Source of the DNA: Palsa-1150 sp964531095
GTDB lineage: Bacteria; Myxococcota_A; Polyangia; Polyangiales; Polyangiaceae
Length of the DNA: 64,000 bases
Assembly (NCBI GenBank): GCA_964531095.1
Contig: CAZHED010000004.1
Coordinates: 1-64,000 of the forward strand
Reading direction: 5' to 3'
Under the pieces are notes generated by a model. The model ran no database searches. It was not told the DNA's origin and worked only from the letters and a program-made list of their open reading frames with translations. This document shows, one piece after another, positions 8,785-18,392 of this stretch. The position numbers and the translations under genes were made by a program. Position 1 is the stretch's first letter. The number at the start of each line of letters is the position of its first letter.

Positions 8785-9181
8785 TGCCAATCCATAGTAG
8801 CAGGGCCGCGCGCGAGGGCACCACCGTGCCTGGTCAGCTGTATAATATCCACGCGGACGGAAACGAAATTCGGAGACACGATAATTCTTCACGCGAGTCC
8901 TTGATTCGGCCTCTTCTCGAAGGGGTCGCACCCACCGCGCGGGACCACACGCGGCCCGGCGATCGTCGTCGGGCGTGCGCAGGGCGGTCGCCGACCTCGG
9001 TGGGGCTGGGCGGCGATCGCCGTTCTTCTCCGTCGGGTGGTCCGCGTGGCAGAGCTGCCACTTCGGATCGTGGGGTCGCGCTTCTCGGGCCAATGGCACA
9101 CGTATGGTTGTCGGGGCTCCTGTAGTTCCGCTGACTTGCGTGATTCCGGGATTGGTTCTCGCGTTGCACTACGATGGGGGC
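8785..9181. other. Divergent intergenic region with an AT-rich patch
   Basis: These 397 bp separate divergent lipoprotein genes, so promoters for both should lie here. An AT-rich island at 8841-8848 reads TATAATAT. It gives a TATAAT on the plus strand and a TATTAT on the minus strand about 60 nt before the 8784 start. No good -35 hexamer sits at 16-18 bp for either orientation, so this is only a weak promoter candidate. No small gene was seen. Confidence 0.35.
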
Positions 9182-10387
9182 ATGATTCGGTGTGCCATCC
9201 CCCTTCTTCTCCTGGGCCTTCTGTCCTCAACCGCCGGATGCAGCGCACATTCGCCCGTCGCGCCCACCGGGCCGGCGGATGCCGGACTCTCCGCCGATGC
9301 CGGGCCTTCCCCGGAAGCCGGGACGTCCGTCGACGCGGCCGAGCCGCCCCCGGACGCGGGGCCGACGGATCCCGGCGCACTCGCGCCGCCCCCGGCCGGG
9401 CTAGGCATCCAGATGATCACGGACGCCTTCCCGGTACCCGCCGGGACGGAGCTTCAGAGCTGCTACTTCTTCAAGGTAAGCGACCTCGCGGCCGCCGCGG
9501 GCTTCGACCCTGGCAAGCCTCTCGACGTGCACCGCGTTCAGGTCGTCCAGAAGCCAGGCTCGCACCACATGAACCTGTTTCGCGTGCGAACGGTGGTCGG
9601 CCTCGACCCGGCCAACGGTGCGGTGCAGCGCGGGACCAATGGAATGGGTCCGTGCTTCGTCAGCTCGAACTGGGCCGACTGGCCGCTCATCACGAACTAC
9701 CAGGGGGCCGGGAGCGACGACTGGTCGTACCCCGACGGGGTCGCCAACGAACTCAACCCCGCCGAGACCCCCGACGAAACGCTCATGCTTCAGACCCACT
9801 ACGTCAACGCGACCACGCAGGGAACGCCCGACGGCATCGGGCAGGTCGCGATCAACCTATGGACGATTCCCGCCGGTGAGGTCACTGCGCAGATCGGAAC
9901 CGTGTTCGCGACCAACCAGTCAATCAGCATTTGCCAGAGCAACCCGACGCCGTCCTACTCCGCATCGTGCCTTTTTCACAGTCCGAATCCTGTAACCGTC
10001 ATCGGCGCCAATGGCCACTTTCACTCGCGCGGCACCGAGTTCGACATCTATGCGTGGGACGGTACCTCGACGGGGGATCCCGACGTGTCCGCCCGATTTT
10101 ACCAGTCGAAGGTATGGAGCGACCCTCCGATGCTCCACTCGCCGGCGCTCGCAGTGACGGTACCGGCCAACGGGGGCATCCGGTACACGTGCGATTTCCA
10201 GTGGAGTCAGCCGAGCGACGCGATCGGGGGGTGCGCCACGCTGAATGCATTCGAAGCCTCGCATCACAGCATGCTGCCGAACCAGGCCGACTGCTGCTAC
10301 ACGTTCGGGCCGCAAGTGGACGTCAACGAGCACTGCAACGCGTTCGTCTACTATTACCCGAAGCAGGACAACGTGAATTGCTTCTGA
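9182..10387 (+). CDS. Copper type II ascorbate-dependent monooxygenase-like lipoprotein
   Basis: This is a 401-residue exported protein. The leader ends in a lipobox (SSTAGC, Cys20), followed by an Ala/Pro/Asp-rich spacer. The rest resembles the two-domain copper core of peptidylglycine alpha-hydroxylating and dopamine beta-monooxygenases. GSHHMNLF (H128, H129) and LQTHYVN (H206) match the CuH ligands, and GHFHSRG (H279, H281) matches the CuM histidines. Near the C-terminus the usual EMC motif reads NEHCNAFVYYYP, so the CuM methionine is replaced by His384. Cysteines are frequent, as in the eukaryotic enzymes. It may hydroxylate an unknown substrate at the cell surface, or may be a non-catalytic copper binder because of the changed ligand. 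It is followed by another lipoprotein gene that overlaps it by 10 bp. Confidence 0.8.
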   Translation: MIRCAIPLLLLGLLSSTAGCSAHSPVAPTGPADAGLSADAGPSPEAGTSVDAAEPPPDAGPTDPGALAPPPAGLGIQMITDAFPVPAGTELQSCYFFKVSDLAAAAGFDPGKPLDVHRVQVVQKPGSHHMNLFRVRTVVGLDPANGAVQRGTNGMGPCFVSSNWADWPLITNYQGAGSDDWSYPDGVANELNPAETPDETLMLQTHYVNATTQGTPDGIGQVAINLWTIPAGEVTAQIGTVFATNQSISICQSNPTPSYSASCLFHSPNPVTVIGANGHFHSRGTEFDIYAWDGTSTGDPDVSARFYQSKVWSDPPMLHSPALAVTVPANGGIRYTCDFQWSQPSDAIGGCATLNAFEASHHSMLPNQADCCYTFGPQVDVNEHCNAFVYYYPKQDNVNCF

Positions 10388-11022
10388 TCCGGAGCCGTCG
10401 CGCAGCGATGATCGCGGCCTGTGCGGCCGCCGCTTGTTCGTCCCAGGCGACCACCGATGCGGGGGGCGGGGTGCCCTGTCGCGCTGGGTTTCTCGGCAGC
10501 GCGGCCGCCTCTCCGGACTTCGACATCCAAGTCCTTCTGGCCGACAACACCGTCGCGACCATTGACGACGGCGGGTCCGTGCCCATGATGATGCCGCCGC
10601 AGGGGGGACGGGTCATCTTCGCCGGCGTGCGCGCCACCAATGTGGACGGGTGCGGCCTGCAGCTCACCGGTGCCCTGCGTGACCTTGCAACCGGTCGGGT
10701 GACCTTCGATTCGCGCACGATCAACCTGACCGCGACTGGCGATGGCTGGGGCGCGAGCGCGACGGCGGCGGCGCCCGACGCTGCGGCCATCGGCAGCTTT
10801 TCGAACATCCCCGTGTGCCCGAACGAGTGGTCCGCGAGCGACTTGTTCGGGCATCCGTACGGGCTCGAAGTGACCGTCGTCGACCGCGAAAAGCGTCAGC
10901 TCACGAAGAAGATCCAGGTGACCCCCGAGTGCGCGCGACCGGACGACTTGGGACAATGCCAGTGCATCTGCATGGCGGGTTACATCTTGGGGCAGACATG
11001 CGGCGACGCCGGGAACGATTGA
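10378..11022 (+). CDS. Hypothetical lipoprotein next to the copper protein
   Basis: This protein of about 214 residues has a short leader RSRRAAMIAACAAAAC that ends in a lipobox. The start is uncertain: a TTG at 10378 overlaps the upstream gene and gives a proper basic n-region, while the ATG at 10408 would leave an unusually short leader. The mature part has a beta-rich domain with a phrase like FDIQVLLADNTVATIDDGGSVPMMMPPQGGR broken over residues about 40-70. Several Cys residues follow, and a Cys-rich tail (CQCICMAGY) ends the protein. I do not recognise the family. The tight spacing suggests co-expression with the copper monooxygenase-like protein. Confidence 0.65.
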   Translation: MLLIRSRRAAMIAACAAAACSSQATTDAGGGVPCRAGFLGSAAASPDFDIQVLLADNTVATIDDGGSVPMMMPPQGGRVIFAGVRATNVDGCGLQLTGALRDLATGRVTFDSRTINLTATGDGWGASATAAAPDAAAIGSFSNIPVCPNEWSASDLFGHPYGLEVTVVDREKRQLTKKIQVTPECARPDDLGQCQCICMAGYILGQTCGDAGND

Positions 11023-11045
11023 TCCGAGAAAACGGGAAGTCGACC

Positions 11046-12098
11046 ATGCGGGAAGGGTATCGGGGCAAGCACTCCAAACCTCCGATTTTCCGATGTTCCT
11101 GGTCCATTCTCTCTCTTCTGGCCGCGTGCAGTCCCGCACCCGCGGCCCCCGATGCCGCCGCGTGGCATGCGGTGCTCCAGGGGCTCGAGCCCACGCTGCT
11201 TTGCGTCTGGGGAACCGCGCCGAACGACGTGTTCGCGGTCGGCGGGCCGCGTGGCAACGGAACGCCGTCCGCCGTTCTCCACTACGACGGCCGCGCCTGG
11301 AAGGACCTCGCCCCCGGAGGAACTGAGACATTCTGGTGGGCGCATGGCGTCTCCGACCAGGACGTGTGGATCGTCGGCGAAGCGGGACGAACCGCGCACT
11401 GGGACGGGGCCGCGTTTCACGAGTACGTCTCGGGGACGACGGCGACTCTTTACGGGGTGTGGGCGGCCGCACCGAACGACGTGTGGGCGGTCGGAGGGAC
11501 GCCCGGGGGGGGAACGGCCCAGCCGAACGACGTCGTCCTCCACTTCGACGGCGCAGCTTGGACCGCGTCGCCGCTGCCGCAGACGCTCGGCCGCGCGCAC
11601 TTCAAGGTGTGGGGCACCGCCGCGGACAATCTCTACGTCGTCGGCGAGTTCGGGACGATTTGGCATCGAAGCGGAGCGACCTGGAGCCTGGAAGCAAACC
11701 CCGCCACGGGAAATCTGACGACCGTCGCGGGCTGCGGCCCCGGTGAAGTCTACGCGGTGGGTGGCCGCGACGTGCTGCGGTCCGATGGAACGACATGGGT
11801 CCGATTGGGTGTCTCGACAATGCTCACCAACGATGTCAGCGGTGTGTCCTGCGCCTCGTCGGGCCACGTCGTCATCGTCGGATTCGGCGGCCTGAAACAG
11901 CGGCTGACCGGCGGTAGCTGGCAAGACGACTTCGGGGCCCCGCCGTTCAGCGACTTGCATGGCGTATGGGCGGACCCGACCGGCGGATACTGGGCCGCGG
12001 GGGGCGACTTCATCACCGACCCGCAGCCCGGGGCCGCGCGCCTCGGCGTCGTCGCCTATTACGGAAGCGCGGTGCCGTCGAGCGCAATCCAGCCATAG
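11046..12098 (+). CDS. Lipoprotein with WG-x-PNDVWAVGG beta-propeller repeats
   Basis: This 350-residue protein has a leader ending in LLAACS (lipobox Cys near 28). It carries about six copies of a repeat around 45-50 residues long, centred on VWGTAPNDVFAVGG, GVSDQDVWIVGE, VWAAAPNDVWAVGG, VWGTAADNLYVVGE and VAGCGPGEVYAVGG. Each is followed by a W-containing strand such as HYDGRAWKDL or HFDGAAWTAS. Such repeats form beta-propellers and are frequent in myxobacterial surface proteins. It follows the two lipoprotein genes on the same strand and precedes a MacAB-like exporter by 35 bp, so the exporter might serve these envelope proteins. The substrate or partner is unknown. Confidence 0.8.
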   Translation: MREGYRGKHSKPPIFRCSWSILSLLAACSPAPAAPDAAAWHAVLQGLEPTLLCVWGTAPNDVFAVGGPRGNGTPSAVLHYDGRAWKDLAPGGTETFWWAHGVSDQDVWIVGEAGRTAHWDGAAFHEYVSGTTATLYGVWAAAPNDVWAVGGTPGGGTAQPNDVVLHFDGAAWTASPLPQTLGRAHFKVWGTAADNLYVVGEFGTIWHRSGATWSLEANPATGNLTTVAGCGPGEVYAVGGRDVLRSDGTTWVRLGVSTMLTNDVSGVSCASSGHVVIVGFGGLKQRLTGGSWQDDFGAPPFSDLHGVWADPTGGYWAAGGDFITDPQPGAARLGVVAYYGSAVPSSAIQP

Positions 12099-12133
12099 AC
12101 GATGCTCGGTTGGCAGTTCCCGGCTGCGCTCTT

Positions 12134-13384
12134 ATGCTGCGCGCAGCCACGGCGATGGACGACCGACTCAGCTCCGATCTGGCTTCGCTGCGCATCGACC
12201 GCGGCGCGCGTCCGCCGATGCTGTCGACGGGCCGCATCGCGCGATGGATCGCGGCCCTGGTGCTTGCCGCGGTCGTCGTCATCATCGGCTGGCGCATGGC
12301 TGCCCCCCAGGTCGAGGCCAGGCTGTTCAAGGCCGAAGTTGTGGTGACGGAGATCGCGCTGGTCTCACCCGCGCAGGCGCAGGTCCAGCTCACGTCGACG
12401 GGGTACGTCGTCCCTCAGGTCGACGTCGACGTCTCGTCGAAGCTCGTCGGCCGCGTCGAGAAGGCGAACATCCGGGAGGGGAGCCGCGTCAGAGCCGGAC
12501 AAGTGGTCTTCGAGCTCGATGCAAGCGATCAGCGCGTCCTCGTGGCGAGCGCCCAGGCGCGCGTCGCCGCCGCGCGTGCCCGAGCGGCGACCGCGCGTGC
12601 CCAGCTCGCCGAAGTCGTGCTCCAGCGTGATCGCGAAAGGAAGCTCGCGGCGTCGGGTGCCATCGCGTCCGCAAGCGCCGACGACTTGGGCGCGCGCGCG
12701 ACGTCTCTCGAGGAGCAAGTGCACGCGGCCGATGCCGATGTGACTGCGTCGGCCGCCGAGGTGACCGCGTTGTCGACCAACCTGGCGAACACGACGATCC
12801 GTGCACCGATCGACGGCACGGTGATGACCAAGCCTCTTCAATCGGGCGACGTGGTCACGCCCGGCACGCCGATGGCGAAGATCGCGGACTTCGCATCGAT
12901 CGTCGTCGAGACGGACGTGCCGGAGGGCCGCCTCAACCTCGTGCGCCCGGCCGCTCCCTGTGAAATCGTGCTCGACGCCTATCCTGACAAGCGCTGGCGC
13001 GGCGAAGTCGTCGAGACCAGCCCGCAGCTCAATCGCGCCAAGGCATCGGCAACCGTCAAAGTCCGCTTTCTCGATCGCGACGACACGGTGCTGCCCGAAA
13101 TGGCCGCGCGGGTGTCCTTTCTCGACTCGCCGCTCGATCGGGCGAAGCTGGCCGAGCCCCCGAAGCGGATCGTCCCGGCGGCGGCGGTCGTCGATCGCGG
13201 GGGCGCCAAAGTGGTTTTCGTCATCGACGGGGGCAAGGTACGCATGGTCCCCATCACCCTGGGAGGACCCTTCGCAGGGGGGTTCGAGCTGATGGATGGG
13301 CCCGCGTCGGGCACGAAGATCGTGAGCGAGCCCCCGGCGACGCTCGGGGACGGCCAAGCCATCAAAGAGAGGAGCCCCGGATGA
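12134..13384 (+). CDS. HlyD/MacA-type periplasmic adaptor of an ABC exporter
   Basis: This 416-residue membrane fusion protein has an N-terminal anchor near residues 35-55 (IARWIAALVLAAVVVIIGWR). A biotinyl-lipoyl-like half motif and a long Ala/Arg-rich coiled-coil hairpin (about 130-205) come next. The second lipoyl half with IRAPIDGTVMTKPLQSGDVV and a beta-barrel and membrane-proximal part complete the protein. It should connect the inner-membrane permease to an outer-membrane channel, but no TolC-like gene is in the window. The stop overlaps the ATPase start as ATGA, so the genes are coupled. An alternative ATG at 12155 would shorten it by seven residues. Confidence 0.9.
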   Translation: MLRAATAMDDRLSSDLASLRIDRGARPPMLSTGRIARWIAALVLAAVVVIIGWRMAAPQVEARLFKAEVVVTEIALVSPAQAQVQLTSTGYVVPQVDVDVSSKLVGRVEKANIREGSRVRAGQVVFELDASDQRVLVASAQARVAAARARAATARAQLAEVVLQRDRERKLAASGAIASASADDLGARATSLEEQVHAADADVTASAAEVTALSTNLANTTIRAPIDGTVMTKPLQSGDVVTPGTPMAKIADFASIVVETDVPEGRLNLVRPAAPCEIVLDAYPDKRWRGEVVETSPQLNRAKASATVKVRFLDRDDTVLPEMAARVSFLDSPLDRAKLAEPPKRIVPAAAVVDRGGAKVVFVIDGGKVRMVPITLGGPFAGGFELMDGPASGTKIVSEPPATLGDGQAIKERSPG

Positions 13385-14076
13385 CGGAGCAAGAGACGGT
13401 CCCGCCGCCCATCGTGACGCTCAAAGCGGTCGCGAAGACGTACCAGCGCGGCGATGAAGCCGTGAAGGTTCTCGAGCATCTCGACCTCGAAATACCCGCC
13501 GGGTCGTACGAGGCCCTGATGGGGCCGTCGGGGTCGGGCAAGACGACGTTGCTCAATCTGATTGCGGGGCTCGACCGGCCCACTTCGGGGAGCGTCGAGG
13601 TTGCGGGGAAGCGCCTCGACGGGATGGGGGAGGGGGCGCTCGCCAAGTGGCGTGCGAGCACGATTGGTTTCGTGTTTCAGTCGTTCAACCTCCTTCCGGT
13701 CCTGACGGCGCTCGAGAACGTGGAGTTGCCGCTCTTGCTCACCAACCTCGGTGCCGCCGAGCGCAAGAAGCGCGCACAGACCGCGCTGCGCGTGGTGGGC
13801 CTTGAAGACCGCATGCAGCACTACCCGCGGCAACTGTCGGGCGGTCAAGAGCAGCGCGTGGCGATCGCCCGCGCGATCGTCAACGACCCGACGATCATCG
13901 TTGCCGACGAGCCGACCGGTGACCTCGATCGCAAGAGCGCCGATGACGTCCTCGGCCTGCTCGGGAAGCTGAACACCGAGCTCGGTAAGACGATCTTGAT
14001 GGTCACGCACGACCCGGCGGCCGCCGATCGCGCGAAGATCATCCGGCGCCTGGACAAGGGCAGGCTGGCGTCGTGA
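13381..14076 (+). CDS. ABC transporter ATPase, MacB/LolD type
   Basis: This 231-residue ATPase has Walker A GPSGSGKTT, Q-loop FVFQSFNLLP, the signature LSGGQEQRVAIARAI, Walker B IIVADEPTGDLD and the H-loop MVTHD. The length and the ENVELPLLL region are typical of ATPases that power FtsX-fold permeases in MacAB and LolCDE systems. It overlaps the adaptor by ATGA and the first permease by GTGA. The adaptor next door favours a MacAB-like export role over lipoprotein sorting. Confidence 0.95.
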   Translation: MTEQETVPPPIVTLKAVAKTYQRGDEAVKVLEHLDLEIPAGSYEALMGPSGSGKTTLLNLIAGLDRPTSGSVEVAGKRLDGMGEGALAKWRASTIGFVFQSFNLLPVLTALENVELPLLLTNLGAAERKKRAQTALRVVGLEDRMQHYPRQLSGGQEQRVAIARAIVNDPTIIVADEPTGDLDRKSADDVLGLLGKLNTELGKTILMVTHDPAAADRAKIIRRLDKGRLAS

Positions 14077-15239
14077 CGTTGACCGGCCTCGCGGTGCGCA
14101 ACCTCGCGCGCAACAAGTTTCGCGTCGTTCTCACCGTCGCCGGCGTCGCGGTGGCGATCCTCGCCTTCCTGCTCCTGCGTACCGTCACGTGGGCGTGGAC
14201 GAACGCCGCCGACTGGGCCGCGAAAGACCGCGTCGTCACTCGCCACAAAGTCACCTTCGTGATGTCGCTTCCTAAGCGCTACGTCGAAGAAGTGCGCCAG
14301 TCGCCGCATGTGAAGCTCGCGACGTGGGCCAATTGGTTCGGCGGCAAAGACCCCAAGCACGACCGGGAGTTCTTCAGCGCGCTCGGGGCCGATCCAGCGA
14401 CGTATTTCGACGTCTACGACGAGATGAACGTTCCCACGGACCAGTTGGAGACCTGGAAGCACGACCGCCAGGGGGCGATCGTCGGCGACGTTCTGGCGAG
14501 GAAGCTCGGCTGGAAAGTGGGGGACAAAGTCATCCTTCAGAGCGGCATCTACCCCGGCGACTGGCAGTTCACGATCGACGCCATTTACACGGCCATGGCG
14601 AAGTCGGTCGACCGCTCGACCTTCATCTTCCAATGGGACTACCTCAACGACTCGCTCCCGCCGGCTCGTCGCGACACGGTCGGCTGGATTGTGAGCCGGA
14701 TCGACGACCCGGCGCGCGTGGCCGAAGTGGGCGTTCTTCTGGACAAGCGCTTCGACGACCGCGACACGCCGACCTTGTCGCAGGATGAGCGGAGCTTCCA
14801 GGCCGGGTTTATGGCGATGTTCTCGGCGGTGATCAAGGCGATGAACATCGTCTCCGGGGTCATCCTCGTCATCATGACCCTCATCCTCGGCAACACGATC
14901 GCGATGGGGGCGCGCGAGCGCGCGAGCGAGTACGGTGTCTTGCGGGCGATCGGGTTTCTCCCGGGGCACGTCGTGATGTGGATTCTGGGCGAAGCGCTGC
15001 TCATGGGCGCGCTCGGGGGCCTGGTCGGCCTCGGGATCGCGTGGCCGTTCATCAATCTCGGCATCGGTCGCTTCGTCGAAGAGAATCTCGGTTCGATGTT
15101 TCCGTACTTCCGGCTGGAGACCGCCAATGCGGTCCTGGCTCTGGCGCTGGCGGCTCTCCTCGGGACGGCGGCGGCGGCAATCCCCGCGTGGCGCGCGTCG
15201 AAGCTGCGCGTGATCGACGCCGTGCGGCGCATCGCGTGA
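14073..15239 (+). CDS. FtsX-family ABC permease, first subunit
   Basis: This 388-residue permease starts at a GTG overlapping the ATPase stop. One transmembrane helix follows a short N-terminal LAVRNLARNKFR motif, and then a large periplasmic domain of about 230 residues. Three C-terminal helices follow, with the FtsX signature RERASEYGVLRAIGF between them. MacB normally fuses ATPase and permease; here they are separate polypeptides and the permease is duplicated, so a heterodimer is likely. Confidence 0.92.
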   Translation: MTLTGLAVRNLARNKFRVVLTVAGVAVAILAFLLLRTVTWAWTNAADWAAKDRVVTRHKVTFVMSLPKRYVEEVRQSPHVKLATWANWFGGKDPKHDREFFSALGADPATYFDVYDEMNVPTDQLETWKHDRQGAIVGDVLARKLGWKVGDKVILQSGIYPGDWQFTIDAIYTAMAKSVDRSTFIFQWDYLNDSLPPARRDTVGWIVSRIDDPARVAEVGVLLDKRFDDRDTPTLSQDERSFQAGFMAMFSAVIKAMNIVSGVILVIMTLILGNTIAMGARERASEYGVLRAIGFLPGHVVMWILGEALLMGALGGLVGLGIAWPFINLGIGRFVEENLGSMFPYFRLETANAVLALALAALLGTAAAAIPAWRASKLRVIDAVRRIA

Positions 15240-15249
15240 AAGGCTGAGC

Positions 15250-16416
15250 ATGGTCCCCTTCCGCTACAACGTCCGAAGTCTCGCTGTCCGCAAGGCGACC
15301 ACGGTTGCGACCGCCGCTGGGATCGCATTGGTCGTGTTCGTTCTCGCCTCGTCGCTCATGCTGGCGGCGGGCATCAAGAAGACGCTCGGCACGGCGGGGA
15401 GGGCCGAGAACGCCATCGTGCTCCGGATGGGCAGCGACGCGGAGCTCGGGAGCGTCGTCGAGGAGTCGAGCGTGCCGCTGATCCTGGCGGCGCCCGGCGT
15501 TGCACGCGATGCGCGCGGGCAGCCGCTCGGAACCGGCGAGATCGTCGTCGTCGCGGCGATGGAGAAGCTCGGTACGACCGGCGTGACCAACGTGTCGATC
15601 CGCGGCATTCCCGACGACGTGATGCGCTTTCGCCCCGAGACGCGCATCGTGGCGGGACGGCCGCCCCGGTCCGGGAGCGACGAAGTGATCGTGGGGGCGC
15701 GAATCCGCGGGCGGATCAAGGGGCTCGACATCGGTCAGACGTTCGAGCTGAAGAAGAACCGGCCGGCGACCGTGGTCGGCATCTTCGAGGCGGACGGCTC
15801 GTCGTACGAGTCGGAGGTCTGGGTCGACCGCGAAGTGTTGCGTCAGGCGTACCATCGCGAGGGGATTGTCTCGAGCGTGCGGGTGCGCCTCGAGTCGGCC
15901 ACGAAGTTCGACGGGTTCCGCGCGGGCGTCGAGAACGACAAGCGCCTCGGCCTGCAGGCGCTTCGAGAGACCGTGTTCTACGAAAAGCAGTCGGAGGGGG
16001 TCGCAATGTTCATCGGTGCCCTTGGCACGATCGTTTCGGTCTTTTTCGCCGTTGGCGCGATGATCGGCGCGATGATCACGATGTACGCGGCGGTTGCGAA
16101 TCGCCAGCGCGAGATTGGGATGCTTCGCGCGATCGGGTTTTCGCGCACGAGCATCTTGGGGTCGTTCGTATTCGAGTCCGTGCTTCTCGCGATCCTCGGC
16201 GGTGCTCTCGGGGCCTTCGCCGCTCTCGGAATGGGACTGGTACGCTTCTCGATGGTCAACTTCGCCAGCTGGTCCGAGATCGTATTTTCATTCGAGCCCA
16301 CGCCGTCGGTGATGGCGACCGCGCTCACGGCAGCGGGCGTCATGGGACTTCTGGGCGGGCTCTTTCCCGCGGTGCGCGCAGCGAGAACGTCGCCACTCAA
16401 AGCCATGAGGGCGTAG
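15250..16416 (+). CDS. FtsX-family ABC permease, second subunit
   Basis: This 388-residue permease lies 10 bp after the first and has the same layout: the N-terminal motif NVRSLAVRKATTVAT, one helix, a periplasmic domain, and three helices with NRQREIGMLRAIGFSR. The two proteins are equal in length but clearly diverged, as in LolC/LolE pairs. The TAG stop is also the first TAG of a large inverted-repeat element that lies directly downstream. Confidence 0.92.
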   Translation: MVPFRYNVRSLAVRKATTVATAAGIALVVFVLASSLMLAAGIKKTLGTAGRAENAIVLRMGSDAELGSVVEESSVPLILAAPGVARDARGQPLGTGEIVVVAAMEKLGTTGVTNVSIRGIPDDVMRFRPETRIVAGRPPRSGSDEVIVGARIRGRIKGLDIGQTFELKKNRPATVVGIFEADGSSYESEVWVDREVLRQAYHREGIVSSVRVRLESATKFDGFRAGVENDKRLGLQALRETVFYEKQSEGVAMFIGALGTIVSVFFAVGAMIGAMITMYAAVANRQREIGMLRAIGFSRTSILGSFVFESVLLAILGGALGAFAALGMGLVRFSMVNFASWSEIVFSFEPTPSVMATALTAAGVMGLLGGLFPAVRAARTSPLKAMRA

Positions 16417-16539
16417 AAGCGCCGCGTTTTTCGCCGATACCTTCGCGATGCCGGCGTCGGCTCGCTGCGGCGTACATAAGTACGCCTCGCTCGCCTCCTT
16501 GGCCTCGCTCGGTCTCGACGAAAACCGCGGCGCTTCTAC
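16413..16539 (+). repeat. 127-bp imperfect inverted repeat, copy 1 of a two-copy family
   Basis: The 21-nt outer arms (16413-16433 and 16519-16539) are inverted copies that begin GTAGAAGCGCCGCG and end in CGCGGCGCTTCTAC. The inner part can continue pairing with mismatches up to a tip at 16470-16485, where GCGTAC and GTACGC enclose ATAA. It fills the space between convergent genes, and the stop codon of the permease gene is its first TAG. Copy 2 at 61252-61380, read on the minus strand, matches 30 of the first 40 and 27 of the last 35 positions without gaps. A bidirectional terminator or 3'-end structure is the simplest role. Confidence 0.8.
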
Positions 16540-16555
16540 TCTGATGCAGGCTGTT

Positions 16556-18361
<1,806 letters not shown>

Positions 18362-18392
18362 GCTAGCCCCATGCTATCGCACTGTGGCAACG

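Noticed and set aside
8841..8848. TATAAT as a firm promoter
   Set aside because: There is no matching -35 hexamer at proper spacing in either direction, so it was kept only as a weak note.
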